A stretch of DNA of 64,000 bases, taken from NCBI RefSeq assembly GCF_027497235.1, contig NZ_CP114902.1:1253501-1317500 (forward strand). Reading direction: 5' to 3'. Below are positions 8,878-17,520 of this stretch, piece after piece. A program made the translations under genes and the position numbers. The DNA comes from Micromonospora sp. WMMD1128 (lineage in GTDB: Bacteria; Actinomycetota; Actinomycetes; Mycobacteriales; Micromonosporaceae). The number at the start of each line of letters is the position of its first letter. Position 1 is the stretch's first letter. Below the pieces are notes generated by a model. It did not search any database, was not told the origin of the DNA, and saw nothing but the letters and a program-made list of their open reading frames with translations.

Positions 8878-8986
8878 ACCGCCGACCGGGTTAGCTGACG
8901 GGTTCGGGACGGAAGATCCCTACCGCTGACGCGGATGCACCCCACGTACGTGGTTCCCCGGCTCGCCCCACGGGCGATTAGGCGAT
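8878..8986 (-). promoter_or_regulatory. c-di-AMP (ydaO/yuaA) riboswitch
   Basis: Read on the minus strand, the leader carries the conserved ydaO blocks in order: CGCCTAATC, GCCGGGGAACC, GGGTGCATC, AGGG, CCGTCCCGAACCC, then GTCAGCTAACCCGGTCGGCG. The closing stem P1 is ATCGCC (8986-8981) with GGCGGT (8883-8878). Only 18 nt separate P1 from the ATG at 8859, so there is no room for a separate terminator. The ribosome site GACGGAAG (8876-8869) is complementary to CTTCCGTC inside the aptamer (8915-8908). Confidence 0.88.
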
Positions 8987-9076
8987 GGCCGCTCCACCGG
9001 CGCCGGAGTGACGCCCGTGGGTTGGCCGCGATCGAGCCTACCGGCGCGGCCCGGACCCGGCTCCACCAGCCGGAGC

Positions 9077-9106
9077 CGAATACCGGGCAAAACCGGCAAT
9101 TGTCAA
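9077..9106 (-). promoter_or_regulatory. Sigma-70-like promoter for the riboswitch-hydrolase transcript
   Basis: On the minus strand a consensus -35 TTGACA (9106-9101) lies 18 bp from TATTCG (9082-9077). This places the RNA start near 9070, about 80 nt before the aptamer. The region 9107-9137 is unusually A/T-rich for this genome. Confidence 0.6.
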
Positions 9107-9137
9107 CAATAGCCACCCAGATTTAAGTTTGTTCTAA

Positions 9138-10052
9138 TTACCACTCGGTCGGGCCGCAGCCGCCGGCGGACGCTCCGGGTTCGATCTGCAACGTGGCGTG
9201 ATCGATCGAGAAGTCCTCGTGCAGCGCGGCCCGGGCGGCGGCGAGCACGGTGGCGACCTCGGCGCGCGGGTCGGTGGTCAGGTGCGCCGAGGCGACGTCC
9301 ATCCCCGAGGTGAGTGTCCACACGTGCAGGTCGTGCACCTCCGCCACGCCGGGCACGGCGGCCAGCCGGTCGTGCACCGCGGTCACCTGGAGGTGCTCCG
9401 GCGCGGCCTGCACCAGGATGCGTACCGCGGCCCGGCCGAGCCGCCAGGTGCGCGGCAGGATGAACAGGCCGATCGCCACCGCGACCACCGGGTCGGCCCA
9501 CCACCAGTCGGTGAACGCGATGACGATCGCCGCGCCGATCACCCCGAGCGAGCCCAGCAGGTCGCCCAGCACCTCCAGGTATGCCCCGCGCAGGTTGATG
9601 CTCTCCTGTGCGCCGGCTCGCAGCAGCGCGAAGGCGGCGATGTTGGCCAGCAGCCCGAGCACGGCCACCACGAGCATCGGCCCGGCGAGCACCTCGGGCG
9701 GCTCGCCGAACCGGCGTACCGCCTCGACCAGGACGTAGACCGCGACGGCGCCGAGCAGCACCGCGTTCGCGAGCGCGGCGAGCACCTCGAGCCGGTAGAG
9801 CCCGAATGTGCGCTGCGGGTCGGTCCGGGCACGCCGGGTGGCGGTGATCGCGGCGAGCGCCATGCCGATGCCGAGCACGTCGGTGAACATGTGCCCGGCG
9901 TCGGAGAGCAGCGCGAGCGAGCCGGTCGTGAAGGCGGCCACCGCCTCGACCAGCATCAGCACGGTGAGCAGCGCGAACGCCGCCCAGAGCCGGCCGGCGT
10001 GGCGCTGCGCCGCGTTGGTCACCGCGCCGCTGTGGTCATGACCTGCACCCAC
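9138..10052 (-). CDS. Cation diffusion facilitator (CzcD/ZitB-like metal efflux)
   Basis: 304 aa from the GTG at 10052, which has GGAGGG seven bases upstream; a longer GTG start at 10100 falls inside a palindrome and is less likely. Six membrane segments are visible, with the CDF metal-site pattern: ALLSDAGHMFTDVLGIGMAL in TM2 (HxxxD) and a matching ESINLRGAYLEVLGDLLGSLGV in TM5, where the usual HxxxD histidine appears as Tyr/Leu in this copy. The C-terminal cytosolic domain (DLHVWTLTSGMDVASAHL) is the metal-sensing CDF dimerisation fold. An N-terminal GHDHSG His motif may bind metal. It exports Zn2+ or a similar divalent cation. Confidence 0.9.
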   Translation of the reverse strand: MGAGHDHSGAVTNAAQRHAGRLWAAFALLTVLMLVEAVAAFTTGSLALLSDAGHMFTDVLGIGMALAAITATRRARTDPQRTFGLYRLEVLAALANAVLLGAVAVYVLVEAVRRFGEPPEVLAGPMLVVAVLGLLANIAAFALLRAGAQESINLRGAYLEVLGDLLGSLGVIGAAIVIAFTDWWWADPVVAVAIGLFILPRTWRLGRAAVRILVQAAPEHLQVTAVHDRLAAVPGVAEVHDLHVWTLTSGMDVASAHLTTDPRAEVATVLAAARAALHEDFSIDHATLQIEPGASAGGCGPTEW

Positions 10053-10094
10053 GCGCACACCCTCCGCCCCATAGCTCGGCCGGAACCAATCTAT

Positions 10095-10114
10095 GCTCAC
10101 ATCGCTATGTGTGC
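10095..10114. promoter_or_regulatory. Imperfect palindrome, candidate operator for the CDF gene
   Basis: GCTCACAT, CGCT, ATGTGTGC: 8-bp arms with one mismatch, 43 bp upstream of the CDF start and 13 bp after the helicase stop codon. The size and position fit a metal-responsive repressor site (ArsR or similar). No regulator gene is adjacent, so this is inference. Confidence 0.4.
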
Positions 10115-10126
10115 AAGTGAGGTGGG

Positions 10127-12244
10127 TCAGCCCACCGGGTCGAGCGTGGTCAGCCGCTGGGTGGCCCGGGAGAGCGCGACATAGAGCGTGCGTACCCCCG
10201 AACCGGGGTCGGCCCGGATCTCGCCCGGCGCGACGAGCACCACCCCGTCGTACTCCATGCCCTTGGCCTGGAGGCTGGTCACCACCTGGAGCCGGCCGGC
10301 GCCGAGCTGGCCCAGCCAGCCGGCCACCTCGTCCCGGCGCGGCACCGGCGTGATCACGCCGACCGTGCCCTCGACCTCGGCCAGCAGCGCCTCGGCCGCC
10401 TCGACCGTGGCCGCGGGCAGCTCGGCCGCGGCCACGGCGCGCTGGACCGGCGGCACACCCGTCGAGCGCACCGCGTCGGGAAGCGTCAGGTCCGGGTACA
10501 GCCGGCGGATCTCCGCCGCCGCCACCGCGAAGATCTCCGCCGAGTTGCGGTAGTTGGTGGTCAGCTCGTAGCGGTGCCGGCGCCGCCGCCCCAACGCCTG
10601 GTCCCGGGCCCGGTCCAGCTCCTGCGGGTCACCCGTCCAGGCGGTCTGCGCCGGGTCGCCGACCACCGTCCAGGACGCCAGCCGGCCGCGCCGCCCCACC
10701 ATCCGCCACTGCATCGGTGAGACGTCCTGCGACTCGTCCACCACCACGTGGGCGTACTCGCGGTAGTCCGCCGGGCGCTCCCGGGCCGCCGCGCGGGCGG
10801 CGCGCTGCCGATCGGCGTACGTGCTCAGCTCGCGCACGCCGCCGGCGAGCTGGTACGGGTCGCGCTTCGGCCGGGCCCGCTGCACCGGCTTGCCCAGCAG
10901 CGCGTCCAACTCGTCGAGCAGGGCGACGTCGGCGACCGTCGGGCCCTCGTCGGCGAGCGTCAGGTAGGCGTCGGTGAGCAGCCGGATCTCGGCCGAGGAG
11001 AGGATCCCGCCGGCGTACCGGCGCAGCCGCTCGGGCCGGGCCAGCCAACCCAGCACGTGGCGCGGGTGCAGCCGGGGCCACCAGGCCCGCAGGAAGTCGC
11101 GGAACTCCGGCCGTTCGATGATCTCGTCCTCGAACGCGGGCTGCTCCGGCAGCCGGCCCACCCGCAGCGTGCGGGCCTGCGCGTAGAGCGCGGCGAGCAC
11201 CGCGTCGAACGCCGCCCGGCGCACCTCGTTGCGGCGCGCGCCCCGGGTCAGCGTCCGGTCCCGCACCGCATCCAACGCCTGCCGCTCCAACCGCAGCAAC
11301 TCACCGCGGTAGAGCAGGCGCAGCTCGGCCGGGGAGTCCGGCACCGCGTCCCGGGCCGCCCGTTCCAGCACCCGGCGCATCCGCAGCGACCCCTTCACGG
11401 CCGCCACCTCCGGCGGGTCGGTCCGCGTCGCCGACAGCCCCGGGAACAGCGAACCGAGCGAGTGCAGGGTGGCGGTCTCCTCGCCGAGCGAGGGCAGCAC
11501 CGAGGCGATGTACTCGACGAACACACCCGACGGGCCGACCACCAGGATGCCGCCGCCGGCATAGCGGGCACGATCGGAATAGAGCAGGTACGCGGCCCGG
11601 TGCAGCGCCACCGCCGTCTTGCCGGTCCCCGGGCCGCCGGAGACGATCGTGACACCGTTGCCGGGGGAGCGGATCGCCTCGTCCTGCTCCCGCTGGATGG
11701 TGGCGACGATGTCCCGCATGCCCCGGCCGGTGGCCCGGGACAGCGTGGCCAGCAGCGCGCCGTCCCCGACCACCGCCATGTCCGCCGGGGCGGCCTCCGG
11801 ATCCAGCAGGTCGTCCTCGATCCGGGTCACCTTCTCGGCCGCCGACTGGATCGTGCGCCGGCGCACCACACCACGCGGCTCGGCCGGGGTGGCCTGGTAG
11901 AACGCGGCGGCGGCGGGGGCCCGCCAGTCCACCACGAGCGTCTCGGCGTCGTCGGCGCGTACGCCGAGCCGCCCCACGTGCAGCACCTGCCCGGTGCGCA
12001 GGTCCAGCCGGCCGAAGACCAGCCCCTCGTGCTCGGCGTCGAGCACGTGCCGGCGCTGCGCGGCGTGGAAGACCATCGCGTCCCGCTCGACAAGCGCGCC
12101 GAAGGTGCCGACCCGCGCCATCCGGTAGCCCTCCCGCTCGGCGTCGGCCGCGGACCGGCGCAGTTCGGCCAGCCGGGCGTACACCCGGTCGAGGTGCCGC
12201 TGCTCGGCGGCGATCTCCCGGTCCAGCGTGGTCTGGTCGGTCAA
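10127..12244 (-). CDS. HelD-like superfamily 1 ATPase/helicase
   Basis: 705 aa from the TTG at 12244, with AGGAG seven bases upstream; an ATG at 12337 would add 31 residues without support. An N-terminal charged coiled coil (REIAAEQRHLDRVYARLAELRRS) is followed by Walker A (GGPGTGKTAVALHRAAY), a Walker B-type HVVVDESQDVSPMQW, and SF1 motifs V/VI (LQAKGMEYDGVVLV, LYVALSRATQRL). The arrangement and length match HelD, which removes and recycles RNA polymerase from stalled complexes, rather than UvrD/PcrA. RNA polymerase recycling is family knowledge and is not shown here. Confidence 0.85.
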   Translation of the reverse strand: MTDQTTLDREIAAEQRHLDRVYARLAELRRSAADAEREGYRMARVGTFGALVERDAMVFHAAQRRHVLDAEHEGLVFGRLDLRTGQVLHVGRLGVRADDAETLVVDWRAPAAAAFYQATPAEPRGVVRRRTIQSAAEKVTRIEDDLLDPEAAPADMAVVGDGALLATLSRATGRGMRDIVATIQREQDEAIRSPGNGVTIVSGGPGTGKTAVALHRAAYLLYSDRARYAGGGILVVGPSGVFVEYIASVLPSLGEETATLHSLGSLFPGLSATRTDPPEVAAVKGSLRMRRVLERAARDAVPDSPAELRLLYRGELLRLERQALDAVRDRTLTRGARRNEVRRAAFDAVLAALYAQARTLRVGRLPEQPAFEDEIIERPEFRDFLRAWWPRLHPRHVLGWLARPERLRRYAGGILSSAEIRLLTDAYLTLADEGPTVADVALLDELDALLGKPVQRARPKRDPYQLAGGVRELSTYADRQRAARAAARERPADYREYAHVVVDESQDVSPMQWRMVGRRGRLASWTVVGDPAQTAWTGDPQELDRARDQALGRRRRHRYELTTNYRNSAEIFAVAAAEIRRLYPDLTLPDAVRSTGVPPVQRAVAAAELPAATVEAAEALLAEVEGTVGVITPVPRRDEVAGWLGQLGAGRLQVVTSLQAKGMEYDGVVLVAPGEIRADPGSGVRTLYVALSRATQRLTTLDPVG

Positions 12245-12430
12245 CGCGGTGCTCCTGTGGTCGGACGGCGCAACGGGCTGAATGAGGGTACGGGCCGCCG
12301 GCAAGCCGGACGTCGGGGCCATGCCGCTGACCGGCACACGCCGGTGCCGGTTGCCCGTTATCCGGCTGTTCCCACCCGTTTCCCGGCCGCCCGTACGCCG
12401 GTCAGGCGGTTACCTGTTCCCGGCCGCGGG

Positions 12431-13399
12431 TCAGGCCGCCACCCGGCGACCGGCCGCCCGGCGTCGCCGACGGGCTACGGCCGGCGCGGCCGACCGGGCG
12501 CCCGGCGCGGCCGGGCCGGCGAGCACCCGGCGCAGCACGCTAGCGACGGCGGCGTTCACCTCGTCCGGGCGCTCCATCATCAGCATGTGACCGGCGCCGG
12601 GGCAGACGGTCAACTCCGCGGTGGGCAGCGCCGCCGCGATGGACTCGGCGCAGGGCGGCGGGGTGAGCCGGTCCCGGTCACCGACCAGCGCGGCGGCCGG
12701 CAGTCCGCCGAGCGCGGCGAGCGTGTCCAGTCGGTGCTGGGCGCCGATCGAGGCGCGGAACCCGCCGATCGAGCGCAGCGTGGCGCGCGCCACCGCGGAG
12801 GTGACCAGCCGGATGTCCGCCGGGTCGCAGCGGTCGCCGAAGAGCATCCAGCGGATGCTGGGGCGCAACGCGCGCAGCAACGCGTGCGGCGGTCGCCAGC
12901 CGCCGCAGCGGGCCAGCACGCCGGCGCCGGTGGTCTCGGCGAGCCGGATCAGCCGCGCGATCCGGGGCGAGAGCCCGTAGACGGTGTGCGTGTGCCCCTC
13001 GGCGGTGGTCGCGACGAAGACCAGGCCGGCGGTGCGGGCGGCGAACCGGTCGGGGTGGCGGTGCGCGTACTCCATCACGGTCATCCCGCCCATCGAGTGC
13101 CCCACCAGCACCACCGGGCCGGACGGGGCGAACTCGTCGACCACCGCGGCCAGGTCGTCGCCGAGCTGGGCCAGGGTGGCGTCGCGCAGCGTCAGGCAGC
13201 TCGACCGGCCGTGCCCGCGCGCGTCGTAGGCGATCACCCGCACCCGGTCACCGAAGCGTTCCCGCAGGTCGGCGACCTGGCGGTGCCAGCTCCGCCCGTC
13301 GAGCGTCCAGCCGTGCAGCAGGACCACGGTGACCTCGGCGTCGACCGGCCCGGTCGCCGTGACGTGCAGGCGTACGTCGTCGGGAAGTCGCAGTTCCAT
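12431..13399 (-). CDS. Alpha/beta hydrolase
   Basis: 322 aa, ATG with GGGAGGTGG just upstream. It has the alpha/beta-hydrolase sequence order: LLHGWTLDGRSW (oxyanion loop), GHSMGGMTVMEYAHRHPDRF (nucleophile Ser), an acid in GDRDRLTPP, and a catalytic His in GAGHMLMMERPDEV. The C-terminal 30 residues are an Arg/Ala-rich tail, probably disordered. The substrate is unknown. It is divergent from the carbonic anhydrase gene across about 145 bp. Confidence 0.88.
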   Translation of the reverse strand: MELRLPDDVRLHVTATGPVDAEVTVVLLHGWTLDGRSWHRQVADLRERFGDRVRVIAYDARGHGRSSCLTLRDATLAQLGDDLAAVVDEFAPSGPVVLVGHSMGGMTVMEYAHRHPDRFAARTAGLVFVATTAEGHTHTVYGLSPRIARLIRLAETTGAGVLARCGGWRPPHALLRALRPSIRWMLFGDRCDPADIRLVTSAVARATLRSIGGFRASIGAQHRLDTLAALGGLPAAALVGDRDRLTPPPCAESIAAALPTAELTVCPGAGHMLMMERPDEVNAAVASVLRRVLAGPAAPGARSAAPAVARRRRRAAGRRVAA

Positions 13400-13544
13400 G
13401 GTCCACCTCCCGGGCCGTCGGGTGCGTCACCGGGGCGACCCGGCGGTAACATCGGCGTTACCCGCCATCACACCACGGCAATCGGGGCGGGAGAAGATTC
13501 ACCGTCCGCCCGCGCCGGGTCGGACCGGTGACCAGGCTGGGGGC

Positions 13545-14180
13545 ATGCCGTCCACCCCCGCCGCCCGCAGCCCCCGCGCCGCCCTGGCTGAGCTGCTCAC
13601 CGGCAACCGCCGCTTCGTCAGCGGCCAGCCCCTGCACGGGCACGACGTCAGCGCCGCCGCCGCGGTGGCCTCCGGCGACCAGCAGCCGTACGCGGTGGTG
13701 CTGGGCTGTATCGACTCCCGGGTGCCGCTGGAGGCGATCTTCGACCAGACATTCGGCTCGATCTGCGTGATCCGCACCGGCGCGCACGTGCTGGACCGGG
13801 CGGTGTGCGGCTCGATCGAGTACGTGGTGGGGCAGCTCGGCGTACGGCTGGTGATGGTGCTCGGCCACGAGCGCTGCGGCGCGGTCGGTTCGGCGGTCGA
13901 CGCGGTGCGCACCGGGCGGCGCCCCGGTGGCGCGCTGGCCTACGTGGTGGACCGGATCGCTCCGGCGGTGGTCGAGGTCGGCGTCGACGACCCGGCCGTC
14001 CACCCGCTGGCGATCCGCCGGCACGTGCGGCGGACGGTGGCCGCGCTGCGCGCCGACGACCGGCTCGCCGGCCCGGTGGCGGCCGGGGACGTGGCCGTGG
14101 TGGGCGCGCTCTACGACCTGGCCACCGGTGCGGTCACGGTGCTGCCGGAGGAGGAGACGCGCGACCGCCCGCCGGGGTGA
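13545..14180 (+). CDS. Beta-class carbonic anhydrase
   Basis: 211 aa from the ATG at 13545. The zinc site is complete: Cys in LGCIDSRVP with the Asp/Arg dyad, then His and Cys in GHERCGAV about 55 residues later. The enzyme hydrates CO2 to bicarbonate in the cytosol, supplying carboxylases and pH balance. The length is normal. The stop codon lies inside a terminator hairpin. A longer frame upstream (from 13329) is antisense to the hydrolase start and is rejected. Confidence 0.92.
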   Translation: MPSTPAARSPRAALAELLTGNRRFVSGQPLHGHDVSAAAAVASGDQQPYAVVLGCIDSRVPLEAIFDQTFGSICVIRTGAHVLDRAVCGSIEYVVGQLGVRLVMVLGHERCGAVGSAVDAVRTGRRPGGALAYVVDRIAPAVVEVGVDDPAVHPLAIRRHVRRTVAALRADDRLAGPVAAGDVAVVGALYDLATGAVTVLPEEETRDRPPG

Positions 14181-14197
14181 TCCCCGACGGGCGGTCG
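14162..14197 (+). terminator. Terminator hairpin overlapping the carbonic anhydrase stop codon
   Basis: A 16-bp arm (CGACCGCCCGCCGGGG) pairs with CCCCGACGGGCGGTCG across a TGAT loop that contains the stop codon; one internal mismatch. It lies between convergent genes, so it may serve both strands. Confidence 0.65.
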
Positions 14198-14218
14198 TGA
14201 TGGTGCGGGTGAGGGGGC

Positions 14219-14548
14219 TCAGCCCTCGAAGACGCCGGCCTCGACGAGACGCTTCTCGGTGGCGTCCCAGCCGTGGTCCGGGTGGGCCGCGGCCAAGCCG
14301 TTCAGCTCGGCACGGATCTTGGCGGCGTGGCCGGCGGCGGCCAGCACCCGGATCTCCTCGACGAAGGCGTCGGAGTCGGTGCGCAGGTGCGCGGTCTTGC
14401 CGTTGGTCAGGTTGCGCACGTAGGCGTGCTTGCCGCCGTTGAGCGGGATCAGGTACTTGAACTCGCCCAGCACGCTGAGGGCGCCACCCTGGCCAGCCTG
14501 GCCGGCCCGGACTGACGCGCGCGCGGTCTTAGAGGTGTTGCTCGCCAC
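14219..14548 (-). CDS. Conserved hypothetical protein, cytosolic
   Basis: 109 aa, ATG at 14548 with AAGGAGTACC upstream. A Ser/Ala/Gly-rich N-terminus (1-25) leads to a mixed alpha/beta core (LGEFKYLIPLNGGKHAYVRNL, then TDSDAFVEEIRVLAAAG). There is no signal peptide or membrane segment. I recognise no named family. The strong ribosome site and codon bias support a real gene. Confidence 0.75.
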   Translation of the reverse strand: MASNTSKTARASVRAGQAGQGGALSVLGEFKYLIPLNGGKHAYVRNLTNGKTAHLRTDSDAFVEEIRVLAAAGHAAKIRAELNGLAAAHPDHGWDATEKRLVEAGVFEG

Positions 14549-14877
14549 GGAGGTACTCCTTGCAGACGTACGGTGGGGACGGCAAGGCCGTCCGGGGGCT
14601 GTGCGAGTGACGCCCGGGGTGAGCGCCGGCCCGCGAAGACGTGCGGCGGCACAGAACCGCCCAGAGAACTGTACACGAACGCGACACCCGGCTGGTGGTC
14701 GCGCCGTTCACCGGACACAACCGGGTCGGCCGCCCGGCTATTTCCCGCCGCCCGACCCCGGCGAATTTTCCGATTCGCTGGCGCACCACCTGCCACAGCG
14801 GTCATCATGTGTGCCAGAGACCACTCGGGTGACGAGGTCGTAGGGGAAGACGCACCTCGGCTCACCGGGAGGTCACC
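14549..14877. other. 329-bp divergent intergenic region
   Basis: This stretch separates the hypothetical gene at 14548 from the DUF3145 gene at 14878. It must hold both promoters. I see no repeat-family copy, no clear terminator and no convincing operator in it. Confidence 0.5.
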
Positions 14878-15369
14878 GTGCCAACGCGTGGCGTCGTATA
14901 CGTCCACTCGACCCCGCTCGCCGTGTGCTCGCACGTCGAGTGGGCGATCGCGCGCGTCCTTGCCGCGCCGGTCAACCTGCACTGGACGGGTCAACCCGTC
15001 GACCCCGGCGCCCGCCGCGCCGAGTGCGGCTGGACCGGCAGCCCGGGGACGGGCGCCGAGCTGGCTGCTGCCCTCCGGCAGTGGCCCATGATCCGTTTCG
15101 AGGTGACCGAGGAGCCCAGTCCCGGCGTCGACGGCGAACGCTTCATGTACGTCCCGGGCCGGGGCCTGTTCCGGGCCACCGTCGGCGCGGCCGGCGACAT
15201 CCAGCTCGGCGAGGACCGGCTGCGCAGCCTGATGGCCGCCGCCCGGGCCCCGGAGGCGCTCGCGCACGCCCTGGACAAGGCGCTCGGCACCGCCTGGGAC
15301 GCCGAGTTGGAGCCCTACCGGTACGCCGGCGACGGCGCGCCGGTGACGCTGCTCACGCGGGTGGGATGA
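14878..15369 (+). CDS. DUF3145 family protein
   Basis: 163 aa from GTG, with GGGAGGTCACC just upstream. The opening TRGVVYVHSTPLAVCSHVEW and the mid-region WTGSPGTGAELAAALRQWPM and FEVTEEPSPGVDGERF are characteristic of the actinobacteria-specific DUF3145 family of about 165 aa. Function unknown; soluble and cytosolic. It precedes the GH3 lipoprotein by 34 bp and may be co-transcribed with it. Confidence 0.85.
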   Translation: MPTRGVVYVHSTPLAVCSHVEWAIARVLAAPVNLHWTGQPVDPGARRAECGWTGSPGTGAELAAALRQWPMIRFEVTEEPSPGVDGERFMYVPGRGLFRATVGAAGDIQLGEDRLRSLMAAARAPEALAHALDKALGTAWDAELEPYRYAGDGAPVTLLTRVG

Positions 15370-15403
15370 CGGTGGAGCGAGTTGCCCCGATACGGTGGGG
15401 CCC

Positions 15404-17128
15404 GTGTCGATATCCCCGCGTCGCTCCGCCGTCGCGCTCGCCGCACTGACCGCGCTGCTCGCCTCCGGATGCTCGGACGGGCCGGACCGGCCCCGACCGG
15501 CCCCGTCGACCCCGGCGTCGTCGTCGAGCACACCGGCCCCGACCGATCCGGCCCCCGCCGACCCGGCCGCCCGGGCCGCCGCCCTGGTCGCCACGCTCGC
15601 CGACGAGGACCTGGTCGGGCAGGTGTTGATGCCGTACGCCTACGGCAGCTCGGCCACCGAGGTCTCGGCCGGCTCGGCCGCCGGGAACCGCGCCTTGGCC
15701 GGCGTCGACACACCCGCCGAGATGGTGGCGAAATATCGCCTCGGCGGGGTGATCCTGGTCGGCTTCAGCGCCGACGACCCCACCTCGGGCAACCAGGAGA
15801 CCACGAACGTCGACAACCCGAAGCAGGTCCGCGGGCTCACCGACGGGCTGCGCGCCGCCGCCGGCAAGCTGCCCGCCGGCGCCGCGCCGTTCCTGATCGG
15901 CACCGACCAGGAGTACGGCGTGGTCACCCGGATCACCGACGGGGTGACCCAACTGCCCAGCCCGCTCGCCGCCGGCGCGGCCGGCGACCCGGCGCTGACC
16001 GAGGCCGCCTGGCGGGCCGCCGGATCCGAACTGGCGGCGATGGGGATCAACCTGGACTTCGCCCCGGTCGCCGACGTGCTTGTCACCCGCAGCACGGTGA
16101 TCGGCTCCCGCTCCTTCGGCGCCACCCCGGCGACCGCCTCCCCCCAGGTGGCCGGCGCGGTCCGCGGGCTCCAGGCCGAGGGCGTCGGCGCCGCGGTCAA
16201 ACACTTCCCCGGCCACGGCCTCACCGCCGCCGACTCGCACTCCGAGCTGCCGGTGGTCGGGCAGTCCCGGGCCGTGCTGGACCGCACCGCGTTCCCGCCC
16301 TTCCGCGCCGGGATCGACGCCGGCGCCATGGCGGTGATGTCGGCCCACCTGGACGTCAAGGCGATCGACCCGGGCACCCCGGCCACGTTCTCCCACAAGG
16401 TGCTCACCGACGTGCTCCGCGGCCAGCTCGGCTTCCAGGGCGTGGTGATCACCGACGGGATGAACATGGCGCCGGCGAAGAAGTGGTCACCGGGCGAGGC
16501 GGCGGTCCGCGCGCTCAAGGCCGGCAACGACCTCATCCTGATGACCCCGAACGTGAGCCAGGCGTACGACGGGCTGCGCGCCGCGCTGACGGACGGCTCG
16601 CTGCCGCGCGCCCGCCTGGTCGAGGCGGTCACCCGGGTGCTGACCATGAAGTTCAAGCTGGCCGGGCGCCCGCAGCCGGCCCTGTCCACGCTTGCCGGCG
16701 CCGACCACCGCAAGGCCGCCACCGACCTGGCCGCCGCCGCGGTGACCGTGCTGCGCGGCAAGTGCGGGGGCGCGGTGAAGGGCCCGATCCGGGTCACCTC
16801 CTCCGGTGGCCGGGACCGCACCCGGGCCGCGCTGACCGAGGCGCTCACCGCCGCCGGGGTGAAGGTGGTGTCTTCCGGCGGGACCGTGGTGCACCTGGTC
16901 GGGTACGGCGACGGCGCGAAGGACCTGCGCGCCGACGCGGCCGTGACGGTGGCGATGGACACCCCGTACGTGCTGTCCGGGGCGAAGTCACCGACGGTGC
17001 TGGCCACCTACTCGTCCACCCGGGCGTCGATGGACGCGCTGGCCGCGGTGCTCGCCGGCAAGGCCCGCCCGACGGGCCACGCCCCGGTGCCCGTCCCCAA
17101 CCTCCCCGCCACCACCTGCGAGGGTTGA
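15404..17128 (+). CDS. GH3 beta-N-acetylhexosaminidase-type lipoprotein
   Basis: 574 aa from GTG at 15404 (GTG at 15395 is possible). A lipobox LLASGC near residue 22 marks a lipoprotein, followed by a Pro/Ser/Thr-rich tether. The GH3 N-terminal barrel contains FLIGTDQEYGVVTRI, GINLDFAPVADVL, KHFPGHG with TAADSHSELP, and the nucleophile Asp in VVITDGMNM. The KHFPGHG plus D-x-H loop is the signature of NagZ-type hexosaminidases with an Asp-His acid/base. It probably trims muropeptides or chitin fragments at the cell surface. A C-terminal domain of about 170 residues follows the barrel. Family A copy 1 starts 3 bp after the stop codon. Confidence 0.88.
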   Translation: MSISPRRSAVALAALTALLASGCSDGPDRPRPAPSTPASSSSTPAPTDPAPADPAARAAALVATLADEDLVGQVLMPYAYGSSATEVSAGSAAGNRALAGVDTPAEMVAKYRLGGVILVGFSADDPTSGNQETTNVDNPKQVRGLTDGLRAAAGKLPAGAAPFLIGTDQEYGVVTRITDGVTQLPSPLAAGAAGDPALTEAAWRAAGSELAAMGINLDFAPVADVLVTRSTVIGSRSFGATPATASPQVAGAVRGLQAEGVGAAVKHFPGHGLTAADSHSELPVVGQSRAVLDRTAFPPFRAGIDAGAMAVMSAHLDVKAIDPGTPATFSHKVLTDVLRGQLGFQGVVITDGMNMAPAKKWSPGEAAVRALKAGNDLILMTPNVSQAYDGLRAALTDGSLPRARLVEAVTRVLTMKFKLAGRPQPALSTLAGADHRKAATDLAAAAVTVLRGKCGGAVKGPIRVTSSGGRDRTRAALTEALTAAGVKVVSSGGTVVHLVGYGDGAKDLRADAAVTVAMDTPYVLSGAKSPTVLATYSSTRASMDALAAVLAGKARPTGHAPVPVPNLPATTCEG

Positions 17129-17130
17129 TG

Positions 17131-17183
17131 TAAGGAGGGGGCCCCGCTTAACGCCTGCGGTATAGGCGGGGCCCCTTCTTAAC
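17131..17183. repeat. Family A interspersed repeat, copy 1
   Basis: Two GGGGCCCC modules (TAAGGAGGGGGCCCCGCTTA and GGCGGGGCCCCTTCTTAA) flank the spacer ACGCCTGCGGTATA. It lies just after the GH3 stop codon and can fold as a hairpin, so it may also act as that gene's terminator. Confidence 0.9.
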
Positions 17184-17243
17184 ACCTTCGGCGCGCGCCG
17201 AAACCGGATGCGGCGCGGGGCGCCCGGGTGGCAGGGTGCGCCC

Positions 17244-17465
17244 ATGGGAGAGGCGCCGCAGGGTTTCCGTTACGTCGAACGCGCCGACGGCGCCGTGGTG
17301 ATCACGCATCACGGGCGGGTCGCCGGCATGCTCCGTGGCGGTCGGGCCGCGCAGTTCCTGGCCGAGGTGCAGGACGACCCGCAGCTGGTGATGGCGCGAT
17401 GGACCGGCAACTACCGGCGCGGCAACGAGCGGACCGCCCGCCAGCACCCCCGCAACCGGAGGTGA
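17244..17465 (+). CDS. Small conserved-looking protein, function unknown
   Basis: 73 aa from ATG at 17244. The sequence GFRYVERADGAVVITHHGR, then GMLRGGRAAQFLAEV and MARWTGNYRRGNERTARQH reads as a small folded alpha/beta protein with a basic tail, and codon third positions are strongly G/C. Many actinobacteria carry small proteins like this, but I cannot name it. Its TGA stop codon lies in the first bases of family A copy 2. Confidence 0.7.
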   Translation: MGEAPQGFRYVERADGAVVITHHGRVAGMLRGGRAAQFLAEVQDDPQLVMARWTGNYRRGNERTARQHPRNRR

Positions 17466-17514
17466 GGAGGGGCCCCTTCTTAACACACGTGTGTTAAAAA
17501 GGGGCCCCTCCTTA
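17463..17514. repeat. Family A interspersed repeat, copy 2 (near-perfect palindrome)
   Basis: Arms of 21 bp with one mismatch (17467-17487 and 17492-17511 side) meet at ACGT in the centre, each carrying GGGGCCCC and TTAA. It sits between convergent genes (stops at 17465 and 17521) and supplies the stop codon of the first. It is well suited to act as a bidirectional terminator. Confidence 0.9.
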
Positions 17515-17520
17515 CACGTC

